From Varroa destructor (lineage: Eukaryota > Arthropoda > Arachnida > Mesostigmata > Varroidae): DNA of 64,000 nt. How positions within the stretch are numbered: position 1 is the stretch's first letter; every line of letters begins with the position of its first letter. Below the pieces are notes generated by a model that worked only from the letters and a program-made list of their open reading frames with translations, searched no databases and was not told where the DNA came from. The translations under genes were made by a program, and so were the position numbers. Shown piece by piece: positions 41,073-53,700 of this stretch. The stretch spans positions 18,823,126-18,887,125 of the forward strand of contig NW_019211455.1 in assembly GCF_002443255.2 (NCBI RefSeq). The letters are read 5' to 3'.

Positions 41073-43229
41073 CATCTATATCTTGATGGACCCATTGGAG
41101 CATATGTGTATGCAAGAGTCCACTGCGCTACTTACGAACAAACAATTATTTAATCTTAAGTCTTTTCTTGAGCTGTTAGTGTTTTTCGTTATGAAGAACC
41201 TTATATGTCACAAACAATTCAACGTCGCTAATTTTGTCCTAGAGGGTTCTTTGAAAATCCAAATCTATAAAACTAGATCCTCTATAATTAAGAAGCTGAA
41301 GGAATGTATATTGAAGTTGGGTAGTCATCCTGAGATTAACAACGAAATCTGAAGGCTGTTCTATAGATGACATGATAAAATGCAATGGCAAATATCCTCG
41401 TTTGTAACGTGGTCTTGATATTGTCTATATTTCACTTATAGGTATCATCCATCGGAGTTTGGAATCGATAAGTCGGTAATGGATGATCCTATATCTGTTG
41501 ATAATGATATCACTATCATGATAACTAATCACAATAACCGCGGAAAATATTGGCTTTTATAGAATATATAAAAAAAATATGGGGATATAGATAGAATCAC
41601 AAGGTCTCGGATTCGATTCTTAAAACTATCTCAGAGACCAATCACAATTCTTTGGTTTTAAGTGTCAGCCCAATTGGTAATTACGTCCGACCTGCAATAC
41701 TGCATTGACTTCCTCTATTTCTAATATTACGTTAGGCTATTACAAGCGAATCTAGCGAACTTCCAAGCTGAGTTACCTTCAAACAAGTTTTTGCCTTTGG
41801 AAGGGCGTAGCGCTGCAGATTTCATCGAAAGTTACTGAAAACATTAAATAAGGCGGTCTTAGGCAACAACACGTCACCGTGAATGATGCGAATATTTGAA
41901 GAGTTGAAATTGGAGCGTTGAACACCGCCGAAGAGGTACTCAGATGCTGGAACCTGAAGGATGAGGAAACACTCAAAAAGGCTTTTACGGTAGCAGAGAT
42001 TGGGGTCTAAGAGTTTGTCCGTCAAAACTGGCATTTCATATGTAATGTGTTCAGGATTTATAGCTCGACTACATAATATGTAAAATCTATGTAAAAGAAG
42101 ATCCTCCCTGAAGTGATTCTAGAACAGTTGGAACTACGCGCGGTCTATTCGACGTGTAATTTGCGGAGCCTTAAGTAACAGGAAGCCTGCTTAGGCAAAA
42201 CTGTCGCCATCGACTAGGCATGAATTAATCTCTACCGCCAACGAAAGAGAAACCAGGCGACAGAAGAGCAACGCTCTAAAAAAGAATCGATTTCGGTGGT
42301 AGCTTCGAGTAGGCCTTGACATAAGGTGATGCTAGTGCTTGCAATGGGCATTTGGGGCATCGCTACATTGAGATACCAAAAATGGGACAATGAGGTCAGC
42401 CCGCTCACTCGAGTTTTCCAAGAAACTAATGAACTGTTAATACTGCAAACGAGAACACGCATTCGAATTACTTGATGACAACGCCAAAGCTCATCAGCGA
42501 GGCCTCAATTACTCTGTGGATTGGTGTAAACCTACTTATTTTCCCGATCTAGATTCGTGTGGCTAGCGGGTTTCTCAAGCCCCAAAATAGGACAACTGCT
42601 GGGCGAGCATAACCCACCCTCGATTTTCTTCGGTGAGTCCTCGATAGAAAAATTGCATATAACTAATTAATGCGAACGATATGTACATAACTGTTTAGAA
42701 ACAGAACTTAGTACAAATATGCAAAAATGAGAGAGTGCACCTCCAACGCATAAAACAGCTTGGTAGATTTAAAACTTTCCAAAACAGCCTCTGCTGTATC
42801 ACAGGTATAATTGGTCATTACGAGACAAACTATTACGGAAGCCCGTATGATCAACACCTAATGACACCAGAGATCTCAGAGTGAGTTCGTTATTAGAGCC
42901 ATGCTGTTAATTAGCAAAATGATGAAGAGGTGGTCATTTTCACGAACAGCAAATTTTAAGAGCTATATGATACATAGATTATCGTTAATGTCTTACAACA
43001 AACGCTTTCGTGTTTGGCTCAAGTATACAGAATGGTCAGATTGGAGACCCCTGTTATATATATATATATATACATACCTATGTATATATATCCCGTTATC
43101 TTATACCCGTTGCGTGAGTTAAGTTTAACCCGTAATACAGGCGCATTATCTGGTTTCATCGTTTATCGCCATTGCTGCTGTTACAATTGTCCTTATTGCA
43201 GCTGGGATCATATCCTGTTGATGAGGTAG
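41073..43229 (+). CDS. Candidate three-exon gene, unknown protein
   Basis: Three exons keep reading phase. Exon 1 is 41073-41320, behind the acceptor CACCTTTCCAG; it encodes a Leu/Lys-rich helical-looking segment (TALLTNKQLFNLKSFLELLV) and leaves in phase 1 at GTAGTC. Exon 2 is 42805-42880, behind CTGTATCACAG. It encodes IIGHYETNYYGSPYDQHLMT, is open in only one frame, and ends at a perfect GTGAGTTCG donor. Exon 3 starts at 43202 behind the best acceptor of the region (ACAATTGTCCTTATTGCAG) and stops at a TAG at 43227-43229. Phases 1/1 and 2/2 match at the junctions. The 5' end is missing because exon 1 enters in phase 2. An alternative frame of exon 3 (phase 0) is open for 60 codons. No family is recognised, and the first intron is about 1.5 kb. 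Confidence 0.3.
43055..43072. repeat. (TA)9 microsatellite
   Basis: Perfect TA run inside the second intron of the 41.1-43.2 kb model. Confidence 0.85.
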
Positions 43230-43656
43230 TACCCTTTGCCAGTATACGGAACTATAGTCACAATAGCTTCGATAGCGATATCATTTCACATCCGGTGACG
43301 CGCGTACAGCCGACATCAGAAAATCCATGCTGTTATGCCTGTCCACAAAAGAATAATCGATCTCGACAAATCGTGATCTGATGCATTTATATAAATGCTC
43401 TTGTCCTTTAATACCTGTTCGGCCTGCAAGGCTGATGCTAAAGCTAACCAGTGAAGGCAGCGGTGTATCTTGACCGCCACGCTGATGGCCACAGGGTAGA
43501 ACTTTCACGAAGAGCTGTGAAGGTGACTGCACCAGCAGCAGAAATAAGCATATATTTATGCACTTCTATATGGCGTGAACTTGTTCCGGGCGATCAGCCT
43601 ACTCTGGCTTACTAATTGCCTGTTGTTCGGGTCTGTAGATACGTGAAAGGTTTTCC

Positions 43657-43672
43657 CTTTTTTTTTTTTTTT
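43657..43672. repeat. Poly(T) tract
   Basis: A run of T following TTTTCCC. Confidence 0.85.
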
Positions 43673-44756
43673 CTGAAATCTTCTGTCAGTATTTAAGTGA
43701 CAAATGACAATACACTACACGATAAATCCGAAACAGACGCTGTTCCAAAAAATCCCGATAAGTCAGTTGGTGGCTATTCGCTACTATTTCGACGAGCTCG
43801 ATCAAATATTATAATGGGCTATACCCTCTAATGAATAATAATAATCATAATAAATGGGGTTTCCAAATCTTCGGTGCGACGTTTTTGTGAAGTGTTTTTT
43901 GCTATCGATTGGCCCCGATTTCGTCCCTCTGCTTTGCTCTATCCGATCGCCGCTTCTCTTATCGAGTCTCCTCTGGCGCCAGGAACAGACATGAAAATTA
44001 ACGTGGAAGGTGCCCTTGGAGGTTTTGGGGTATCGAAATAAATAAGCTAGAACGACAAAAAAAAAGGAGATTCAAAACGGGCGGTCTTGCAACAGGCTTC
44101 TCGAGGATACTCTATCTTAAGTTTACTAAGTTAATAAAGATGTTATGTAGTTATAGGGCTAAACGCACGTTCTCTACGGCTTTCGTAGTAGTGAAGCTTC
44201 GAAGAGGCTGAGGATCTAAAGCTTGGCACCAAAACGCGAAGCGTCTGCCAGGCAGTTGTCGAGATTACGATAAATGGAAGAAAAAAGTTTGGAACAACAA
44301 TGGTTGAAAGAAAAAGGTGTAGACCAATGCCTGGAGAAGCCTAGATAATTCGTTCATAACCGGCCGTTGTATATTTCTAATGTATTTGCGGTGAGCATGA
44401 GATAGTAAATCGGCAGTATTGCAGCCATCGGTGCCATCACTGTTGTGGCCGTGGCCGTATCGACTGGATATTTCCCAAGGAGAGAAATATTTGAAAGCCA
44501 CTTCATCAGTACAAAAATTACCGTTGCCTTTGTTAAACAGTGGGTTGGCGATGGTAACAGCATTCATATGCAGTGCCTAGCATTGTCATTCGTGCGACGA
44601 ACCGAAGCAGAAGTAGGACACTGCGGATAGCGATAGCTGGCGAGGACCAAGAAGAGCATACATCTGTGACCCAACACAAACTTACATCAAACCGCAACGG
44701 ATAAGAAATACGATCTATACAAAACACAGAGATCAAGGCTGGTTCAGGCCTCGCCA

Positions 44757-44772
44757 ATATATATATATATAT
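44757..44772. repeat. (AT)8 microsatellite
   Basis: Perfect AT run. Confidence 0.85.
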
Positions 44773-46189
44773 GTTGTGGCAATTGTGATTAAATCAAGAC
44801 ACAAGAAACAAGTAGTACTAACAGTATGTATGTCATGAAAGTCCGGAGTATCAACGATGAAGGGAAAAAAAACAGAACTGTATTATATCCGCAATGTAAG
44901 ATGACAGCCTTTTGGCTTCATCGCTTTGTTGTTTTTTTCTTCTTCGAAAATCCACAGCCGTAAACACATCGTTGCTCTTTCATGTTGATTTAGATGAGGC
45001 TGTTGCCGACTGTTGCGCAACGATCGAACTGAGCATGATTACCGCATCTCTACTGAGGAAACAAGATGGCTGGGTAATATCCACATGTTCCGGAGGACAA
45101 GAAGTGCACTGAATGTAGTCGAGGCGTGGTTACTTTCTCATCGATAATAATGATCGCAAATACTTCAAAACGAAATAAAGCGTTCGTTGGCACCGACGCT
45201 CTGTTCTGCACAAGAAAAAATCTGGCTTTGATCATCTCCTTCGGGTTTCTGTGGGATAAGTTGAAGTAAATCAAATATCGAATACGCGCACCATTCGCTG
45301 CGCCTTCGCTAATTACCCTTGTCCGAAAACTTTAAGCAAGTTATTTTTCGTTACCATAAGCATACCCATATGTTAAGCAATGATAATAATTCCGTCTGAA
45401 ATGTTCTGTAGCAGAATAACTACATACATACTTTGCTACAATCATATAGAAACATATATGCATAGGAGTGCTTCAGCGATAAATGATAACACACGTAATG
45501 TTAGGCAGTTTAGCTTTGGAATCGTTGATTATGTTACTTATATTGTTACTGTCAGATGATATTTGCCGAGGTACAGGGGGCAAGAGGAAAGGGGTACTAG
45601 ATTTAAATGATCAAAGCGACCAAGTGGCACTAGGGGTTATAATATTTATTGATTTTCTCTTCGAATGCAGATTATATCTGTGTGGTTGATATATTTTTAC
45701 GCCGGGCCTAGATCCTAGATCCCACATCAGATCGCCGTTAAAATCTGAAGGCGAACAGTTGTAATTATTGCCATTTTTCATTTCTAAAATGAATCGGTCC
45801 ATATCCGATGACGCGCAGGGACTTACGTTATTCAGATTTGATAGGAATGATGCCAAAGAAAAGGGCAATCGATATCCGAGTTCTCTTCTTCTTATTATTA
45901 TGATTTGGCCAATTTCACAACTGTTTCTTTGCACACTATTACATGTTGTAGTATGCAGGAACTAGCTTCAACGAAACCTAGACACATGCCCATGGGCGCC
46001 TATACTGCGGTAGCTTCTATCTACGTAATTGTCGTTTTTTTAGTTAAAGGAAGCGGTTAAGTAGACAAACGAACGATATTTTCTTTTCTAAAAAGTAACA
46101 TTCAAATTGAATTGTCGTTTTTTTTATATACAATACATTAGCGTTCTAATGTGCTGGGTTAGCACACTGTATGTTTCCCGTATTTGTCC

Positions 46190-46330
46190 TATTTTATTCG
46201 TTGAATAAAGTATATTATAACATATAATAAATATTATAATTAAATTCATAATAAAGAATAATATAATAATAACTAATTATAAATTAATAATAGTAAAAAA
46301 GTGTTACTATATAAAGCTAGGTGCCATAAC
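46190..46330. other. Extremely AT-rich block
   Basis: About 140 bases made almost only of A and T in irregular order (AATATTATAATTAAAT-like), unlike the neighbouring microsatellites. Such blocks can act as easily unwound or scaffold-attachment DNA; nothing here shows that they do. Confidence 0.6.
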
Positions 46331-46426
46331 ACTTACGTTCTACGCTTGGGCATCATATATAAACAGATTAAATACTCTGTCGTATAAGACGTCGCATAAT
46401 AATCATATTTATTTTCACACATTTCG

Positions 46427-46446
46427 TATATATATATATATATATA
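46427..46446. repeat. (TA)10 microsatellite
   Basis: Perfect TA run. Confidence 0.88.
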
Positions 46447-46798
46447 CATATACTAGTTAGTATTTTTCAAATCGTTATTATTTTCAAAAGGCAACAGAGA
46501 TCTTAGCTAGCAACTAGGTTCACTAATCCGGCTTGGGAGCATGGCCCGGAATGACATCAACGACCCAGTTATAAGATTTACAAGCGCAGGCTTCAACTGG
46601 CTGACCCTATACCACTGTGCCTCGCAAATCATATGATGGATGGCTATTTGTATGAATAAAGAAAGCTACCTTCTAAAATCCCTATATGAGGCAATGTCGT
46701 TGCCTGTTCCTTTGATCCCAGTAATTTGCCTACCCCAAACATTTCCTCTTTGATTTCTCTATATTTGAATGAGTTAGCCAATGTTTCCGATTGTTTGT

Positions 46799-46822
46799 AA
46801 AAAAAAAAAAAAAAAAAAAAAA
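46799..46822. repeat. Poly(A) tract, 24 bases
   Basis: The longest mononucleotide run in the window. No retroposed coding sequence or target duplication was seen beside it. Confidence 0.9.
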
Positions 46823-46974
46823 GTTAAAATTGTTACGTTTATAGTATGGAATCAAGTTTAACGAGTTACGAGGTTAGTCTTTTATGCAGTTCATCGAGTT
46901 TCTATAAACGGCCAGAATAGCTTTGGCCAGGTCAATCTACGCGAGCAGATTCACTTACCAGTTAATATAAGACG

Positions 46975-47355
46975 CTACAATGGTCTGCAGCTTCCCCAAA
47001 CTATCCCGTCTCTTTTTTTTGCTAATTTTTGCATCCGCAAAACTGAGTCAGAGCGTATATCCCAACGGAAAAGGGCGCTAGTTGCTACCGTTAAGCAGAG
47101 CTGATGAAGATGCTCAAGGAATAGTACTACCGCTGCTTTAGCCTTACGGTAGCTATGGGACACACCACAAATTGATTCAAGTCCTGATATCCTTGTCGGA
47201 ACAAGTAAATGCACTGGCCTAATCAGAGTGTCCATGATGTCGCCAAACAATCCGTATTCATTGATAACGCACTGGTCGATGACTTGGGAGCACCTTACGT
47301 ACACACGCAACACCCAATCGCATCCATTCCTGTTATCTAAGATACATATATATTT
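46975..47355 (-). CDS. Candidate exon, unknown protein
   Basis: On the minus strand one frame is open for about 126 codons from a TAG at 47358 to a TAG at 46975. It reads as a well-mixed globular sequence (VIDQCVINEYGLFGDIMDTL, LFLEHLHQLCLTVATSALFR) and ends in a basic tail, RMQKLAKKRDG. An acceptor-like TATATGTATCTTAG lies at its start. No family is recognised, and a frame of this length is near the chance limit for the window. Confidence 0.3.
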   Translation of the reverse strand, partial: KYICILDNRNGCDWVLRVYVRCSQVIDQCVINEYGLFGDIMDTLIRPVHLLVPTRISGLESICGVSHSYRKAKAAVVLFLEHLHQLCLTVATSALFRWDIRSDSVLRMQKLAKKRDGIVWGSCRPL

Positions 47356-47399
47356 CTATAGAAAATTAAAAAAGAAAATAAAACTATATTGTATATGTG

Positions 47400-48630
47400 A
47401 AGGTGTACTGACGATTTCACGTAATAAACAAACAACGAGTCATTGTCACCGCGCTGCAACGAGATATCGTATGGGTAGACATAGCTAGCCTTCAGAAGAA
47501 GGGCCGTAAAAGCAGTTCCTTAGCCGGCTGTCTACTTCTTCCATAATTTTTCAAAGGAGTAGTTCTTGTACTAAGACAGAGACCAGGACCAAGTAGTTAT
47601 TATACTACTTAACTTACTGTGTAGAATAGTTACAGCGACTACTCGACTATGCATCTGTGCGCACGCAAGGCTGAACAGGCCACGTTATGCCAGTTGCACC
47701 GGACAACTACATCTTGCCCGGGTAATGATTTGTAAGGATCGATCCGAAAGCGAAAAGGGCAAAGTGAGCATCAATTTGCTACGGTGAGACTTGACTCGTT
47801 TCGATAACCAGATTATATATCTTGCTGAGTTTTTTTTATATTATAAACCACTTGGGCAGATGCGATTATAGTTCTGAACTGAACATTCAAAATCTGCTAT
47901 TTCATATGCATTAGTATCAATATAGCTTTTAATGGTAATTGGCCTGACTAAACTTCCTCTTTCATTGAATTTTATAATTATTTCAATGATTTTTTTCGTC
48001 TATTGAGACAAAAAAGGCCTCATTGCCAAATGCCCGTTATTGTTTAGGAGGAAAACAGATTGTTCTGTCTCAATATTGTTTAGCAAAGCTTTTACTTGTT
48101 TATCTGGCCACATTTTTTGTAGTTTTCAAGATATGCACCAATAACAATGTTATTCCTTCCATTGCCATGTATATCTTCAGCTAGGAAAACACTCCCGCCG
48201 GTAAAATCACCGTTTGCAATTGAATTAATAATAAAACCTTCAGTACTATTAAGGTTGAAAGGTTCCAGTGGGCTTGTAAAGGCGCATTACCCAAAAATTA
48301 TATATGCCTGCCCAGTATTAACTCTGCCGTCGGCGTTGCAATAATTATGTATACAAAATCTAGTTTATAGTTAATGATCACATTTTAGTATGAAAGATAT
48401 TATCCAGCAATCTAGTAATAGAAATTTTCTATTGGAGCCCACATAGATTATGACAAATCAACTCTGACTGATAGGGTGATAAAATTTTGCAGGGGTTCGA
48501 AAAGCGGGAAATGTCGGCGCAGGTTCTTAGTTCGATGAGAATTGAGAACAAAAACGGTATAACGATTAGGGCGCAAACTGTAGGACTCATTTATAAAGCA
48601 AAAGATTGAGAAATTTATACGTCAAACTCA
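47400..48630. other. No supported gene
   Basis: AT-rich sequence with only short open frames. Confidence 0.45.
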
Positions 48631-48639
48631 ATTGTGTAA

Positions 48640-49031
48640 TGGCTCGAAGTGGCTGACGCTCTTCTGGGTATGAGGCGCGGAATACTTATTTAGTGCCTTT
48701 TTGCTTCTGGCTTTGCCACCCCCAGCGCATCTTCCCTGTAACGTTGGCGTCATTTTGAGGCACTCCTGGACAAATACATTACCAAGGAAGCCGTCTTGTT
48801 TCGCTCTCTTGGAGGTCTTTCGTCGATGCCCTGCAACTGGCCGTTAACTTTTTGACTTGAACGATGCCAGGCTCAGTCGGACCGGAAACCGGCAGGGCAA
48901 ATCCAGTTTGGGATTTTGGCCTGAAAACCTTGCAGAGACTCAGTCACCTTCGGCTTTTCCAGGGTAACATTTTGAGCAAAACTCTTTCGATTTTGCTGGC
49001 CAGTCCTGCTTGCGTCATACATAAGAATAAC
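48640..49031 (-). pseudogene. Interrupted coding-like island
   Basis: A GC-richer island of about 400 bases. On the minus strand, behind the acceptor TTCTCCGACTACTTAG at 49032, one frame reads VILMYDASRTGQQNRKSFAQ through NVTLEKPK. It is interrupted by a TGA at 48873-48875, then continues in the same frame (QLQGIDERPPRERNKTASL) to a second TGA at 48750. From there an overlapping frame starting at ATG 48753 runs 41 codons (AGGGKARSKKALNKYS). A good donor (CCGAAG then GTGACT at 48947) would make 49031-48948 a symmetric 28-codon phase-0 exon that avoids the first stop. A second donor, TCCTTG then GTAATG, lies in the next segment. It is either a small-exon gene or a decayed coding sequence. The product is unknown. 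Confidence 0.28.
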
Positions 49032-49401
49032 CTAAGTAGTCGGAGAACGTGACGAGGAAAAGCAATGTTTCTGCATCAAATTAGAAGGTGATGATGAACG
49101 CGAACAAGCACGTTTACCCTTACGAAGCGATCTTGTTTGCTTTGATCGGCTGATCGACCTTTAAACTAGGTAATAAATGTCTGTCCTATGTATTACCTAC
49201 ACGTTAAGGAAGCCTAGGCGGAAACGTATGCCGACAAAATTGCTGTTTAGTGTAGTACGATACCTGTATATGTTACTGAAAATCTTCCTTAGTTCAATGG
49301 CTTTTATCAAAGACGCACACACACTCATAAATGTTGATTTATTCTAATTTTTACTTATGCGCCAGTGGAGATTTTTTTCGATAGGAAATGTAATGTTGAC
49401 A

Positions 49402-49425
49402 ATATATATATATATATATATATAT
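49402..49425. repeat. (AT)12 microsatellite
   Basis: Perfect AT run. Confidence 0.9.
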
Positions 49426-51083
49426 GCCTTAGGTTCAATTACACCCAACATTTGTTCTCGAGCTGAACGGAGACAAGATTGGAACTATTGGCAAAAACAT
49501 GGATTTAAGTAGTACTACAGATTATATAATCTCGTATTCGTATTCAATAGTTATGATGTATTTATGTATTATAGATACACAATATCAGTGAAGGAAGGCC
49601 TGAAGTTTCTATCAATATTCGTGCCTTGGACACATTGCAGAACCGATCAAACAAAAATGCGTTCATTTTTTGTTCATATTATTAGAACAGATCGTAAAAG
49701 TCCGGGGGCTTTATGTATACATGACGCTTTCCCTTTTTATCGAGACTTTAAAAATTATTATTTTTTTTTTTGTTTGCGAGCGGCAAGGAGGCTTGCGCGT
49801 TCAAAGATCGCTTCGATGCTAGAGATTAAACGTAGCCATTGGGTAGGTTTAAATGAAAAATAAGGCTAACCACTAGAACCAGCTGTATCGAACATAGTAC
49901 ACATATCGGAAAAATAAACTGTGGCTTGAATTTACTCCTATCGATTATACGTTGCATTACATAGTAAGAACGTCCAACGTCAGCATGATACTATCGAACT
50001 ATGTGTTTGAAGCGGTAGACACGAAAGCACGATTTACTGCACGAAAGTTGGCGTGCACCTATAGCATCACACAGACAGATAGCTACTCTTATAAAAAAAA
50101 TCTCATTTTTCATTGTCAAAAAACGGTGTACTAAATTAATCAGCTAGCCAGAGGCCTGGGCATCATTTGTGTATCACCCGGTAATTATAACACGATAGCC
50201 ATGTATGTGATTGTGTGCAATACGTTACGTTATTGGCTAGCATTTTCTTCCGTTGAAAGCGTGTTACAATAGAGTTATCGTTTTCAATTCTTAGGTAATT
50301 ACTCTAATTGATGTAGTTGACGGAAAGCTTAAGGATAAAAATAAGTTTACATAATGAACTAGTGTGTAAATTATCTTAAATACCAAAGTTAATTCAGCCA
50401 AGTTTTTCGTCTGGTCCAATTGTTCAAATTGAGTTGTCTGCAGATTCACTTGTACCTACTTTTTTTTTTTGTTCTCCGATAGATATAATGGGTCATCTTT
50501 TCACTAGGAGCTATGAATCCGTACGTGCTATAATAGGTTTGATGTTTTCCAAGTGTGAATAGCTAAAGCCAGTCGATGTGGAGCTGATCATAAATTGTAT
50601 CGTTGAGGTTCGCTGAAACAAAACACAAGAATCGAAGACCATCATACCTGTACAAGCGATTCCCATATTTATAATTCTAGCTATATTGCTAGGTTTTACC
50701 GTTAAGTACGTCTGTACCGTGACCTATTAGCCCGAACAATAGCTCAATTAGCCCTAAAGCTATAACGATCCGAAAACGGTCATGAAATCGTTTCCTTTAG
50801 TAAACTTTGATGAGATAGCGCACGATGCACGCACACTTCTTTCTTTCATTGTTACAACCTAGACCATGGTTATTGTTTTTGAATGTTATTGTATGCCTGC
50901 CACAGTTAGATAGTAACATACCGTATGATATAAGGTATGGAAGAGTTCGCATTGGACTCGTATCCTTATCGACATATATACGTGTACAACCGTTGTTACA
51001 CTAAAAAAGAATTGCTCTAGTTGAAATTCGTTTGTCATCAAAGATCTCAGCACTAGATTACAGTTTTGCCCCAAATACATATA

Positions 51084-51183
51084 NNNNNNNNNNNNNNNNN
51101 NNNNNNNNNNNNNNNNNNNNNNNNNNNNNNNNNNNNNNNNNNNNNNNNNNNNNNNNNNNNNNNNNNNNNNNNNNNNNNNNNNN
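51084..51183. other. Assembly gap, 100 N
   Basis: Exactly 100 N, flanked by ACATATA on the left and a (TA)n run on the right. As with the first gap, this is a placeholder inside an AT repeat. Confidence 0.97.
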
Positions 51184-51207
51184 TATATATATATATATAT
51201 ATATATA
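51184..51207. repeat. (TA)12 microsatellite abutting the gap
   Basis: The TA run starts at the last N and probably extends into the unsequenced part. Confidence 0.9.
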
Positions 51208-53223
51208 AGAGGTACATTGCCTCGTAGGACGAACGTCAGTTAAACACAGAGATGTTTTAAGTTAGGTTTTTGCTTTCAAATAACCCTCGAGTCACCAATT
51301 TAATGCTGATCATCCTAGAAAATTAATAGAAATATGTGGAGGTTTTAGATTTATCTGGCCGCGCTAAAAACTTCGCAATCTAGTTTTGGCCTAATATAAG
51401 GTTCTGTTAAAAGGCTCAGTGCCAGAAAAACTACAGGTTTCCTTGGATGCCTTAAGCCGCCTGTACACGAGGTGGCCATATTTGACCTCGGAGACATCCA
51501 AATAAAATTGCCATATATCAACATAAAAAAAAAATCTAAAAGTTGAAAGATTTAAAAAAAAATCGAAAGCTCACAAAGAAGAGGGAAACATGCAAAACTG
51601 ATAATATAGTTTTACTGTCTAGACATTGCTGTATCGAGTTGTTGGAGGGGTTATTAAGTAAGTGGTGATCCGACGTCATAAAAAGCCCTCGACCCCCAAA
51701 TGTTCTCTGCTGAAATAGCCCCGTTCATCATTTACCATTAGAGACAATGTATCAGTTATCGAGCTTTTGTTCAAATAACGTATGTCGTTCGAAGTACGTT
51801 GGAACATTTTGTTTCGACGTGACGCTTTGTACCCCAATATTACCCCAAGAAAATACGGAAGCAACTGTCGATTAGATACTAATTTTAACACTCACCTTGA
51901 ACGACACTGTAATTCTGCTGACAAATCAGCCAGTTAGCCTATCGGTTAACAGGGAGCTATCCTTACTGCAATAGCTAAGCTTCAATCAACTTTTAAGGGA
52001 GAAGTAACAGTATGAATCTATCAGTCAGTAAAGTGTTACCAGCGTGAATATGACTAGTAAAGAACAAACGTCGCTAATTTCATTAGAACTCCTCCATTAA
52101 GCACACATGTACCTATAAGTACATAGATATGCTTGTACCGTGAAGCTGCTTTAGCTCGAGATTGAAGTAGCTTTACGAGAGGCTTCGTAACGAAATTCAA
52201 CACAATGACCATCAGTGCGGTACGGTTCCGGTAAGAAGTATATTTAACTTAACTGCTGCTTCTGACAGCGATAAAATGCTAGGTAGCTAGCACACTGCAG
52301 GCAAAGCCATTCACCCTGAGAAATATAATTTCCACCGGAAAATAATCTTTTCTACGATTTGAATTCCCATAGCGGTAACTTCGTGCAGCGTAAGGCCGCT
52401 GATTGAAATTCGATGTGGTTGCAGTCTGGTTTAATGGTGGGCCTAGTTCAGTGATGAACCTTCCCTTACTCTAATCGCGCATATAACGAGGTGTTGACGG
52501 AGACCGCAGTCGGTGACCATCGTCGCCTAGATATATGGCGGACATAACCATATGTCAATGGATCATGCTCCCTAGCTTTTTTCGTTTACTCTGTTACGAA
52601 AAAAAATATAACAACAGTAACATAAACGTGTCATAAATTTCCTTACAATAGATGGGGACCATGCTAATGTGGAGTGATTCATGATAAATAATAGACGACT
52701 ATAAGGCAAAAAAGGCTTTGGATTGATGTTGTGTTTACCTTCCAGTTTCGTATGGCGTATAACTGTGTGAGTGTGTAATCTTCTGTCAATTTTTAAGTTT
52801 GGCTTCACCCAAATATGAAATATAGCAATGTCGTTTGCAAAAATATCGACTGTTTTAGCGCAAATAACGATAAATAGCCACCCTGTTATTATTAAATCAA
52901 AAAGACAAAACGTAGAACATGTTTTTCAGGCTTCGATACGTCAGCATCTAAAGAGATCCTTTAGACAGACTAACTGAAAGTTATCGTGCCGTTTTGCATA
53001 CCATCCTATGAACCAGCAACTATCTGGACCGCCTAAAGGCCTAAACATTTCTAAGAACAATTGTTGCAAAACATGTCGAAAATCGGGGTTACTATTGTTT
53101 GAAAGATAGGCAAATTATGCGCTTTCCTCTTCCGATGACTCTGTTTTGTCACGAACTAGATCCCAATCGGCAATCGTTCAATGGCAAGGCCCGAAGCTGC
53201 AGGATACATTCGTCAATCTATAT

Positions 53224-53249
53224 ATATGATATATATATATATATCATAT
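53224..53249. repeat. 26-bp AT palindrome
   Basis: A perfect inverted repeat built around GATATATATATATATATC, extended by ATAT on both sides. It can extrude as a cruciform; no function is implied. Confidence 0.8.
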
Positions 53250-53700
53250 CATATTTCGGTATATTGTCCATGAAATCTCTATTGCTTATACCTGAACACG
53301 TTACCAGCCGTACGTCATCGTTGTAATGCAAACTAAACACTGCAACAGCTAAGGGCCGCACCTGTTGCACTCAACCCCATCGCTGACATTGCGTGTGGCC
53401 CACTTCTATTGTCTGTATAACCGGCAATTAATACAGCCGAAATGTTAGCTAACTTCTCGTTTCTCTTTTACTCGTATCTTTGTGTCTATGTATCCTATCT
53501 ATAACACCAATACCATCCCATTTTGACTGCCGTGGTAAAGCACCTCTGTTATCGCCTTGTACAAGTGGACAGTTACCATTCGACGCAAATGCATCCCGAA
53601 ACACCAGTGAATTTGTCAAAGTGAAGAAGAATCGTGGCATTACCCTTGGCAACAATGGAGTACCTCTCTGCGATAATGATACCCTTCAAAGTTGAGCTTG

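Larger units (their letters stand above)
43300..46960. other. No supported gene
   Basis: Contains a poly(T) tract, (AT)n runs and a strongly AT-biased block at 46.19-46.33 kb. Open frames near 43.3, 44.5 and 45.6-45.9 kb lack exon borders or recognisable content. Confidence 0.45.
49100..53690. other. No confident gene; second assembly gap
   Basis: AT-rich with (AT)n tracts. A plus-strand frame at 53453-53695 begins with a hydrophobic signal-like run (LLVSLLLVSLCLCILS) but has no ATG in frame and follows a T/C-rich tract, so composition alone may explain it. Confidence 0.45.

Noticed and set aside
41779..42034. Minus-strand frame containing NIRIIHGDV, recalling a kinase catalytic loop, behind a good acceptor (TCATCCTTCAG)
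   Set aside because: The following residues do not match a kinase loop, the frame stops before the strong downstream donor (AAG then GTAACT), and no other kinase motif is present.
46799..46822. Poly(A) run as the tail of a retroposed gene
   Set aside because: No open frame, target-site duplication or retroelement sequence adjoins it.
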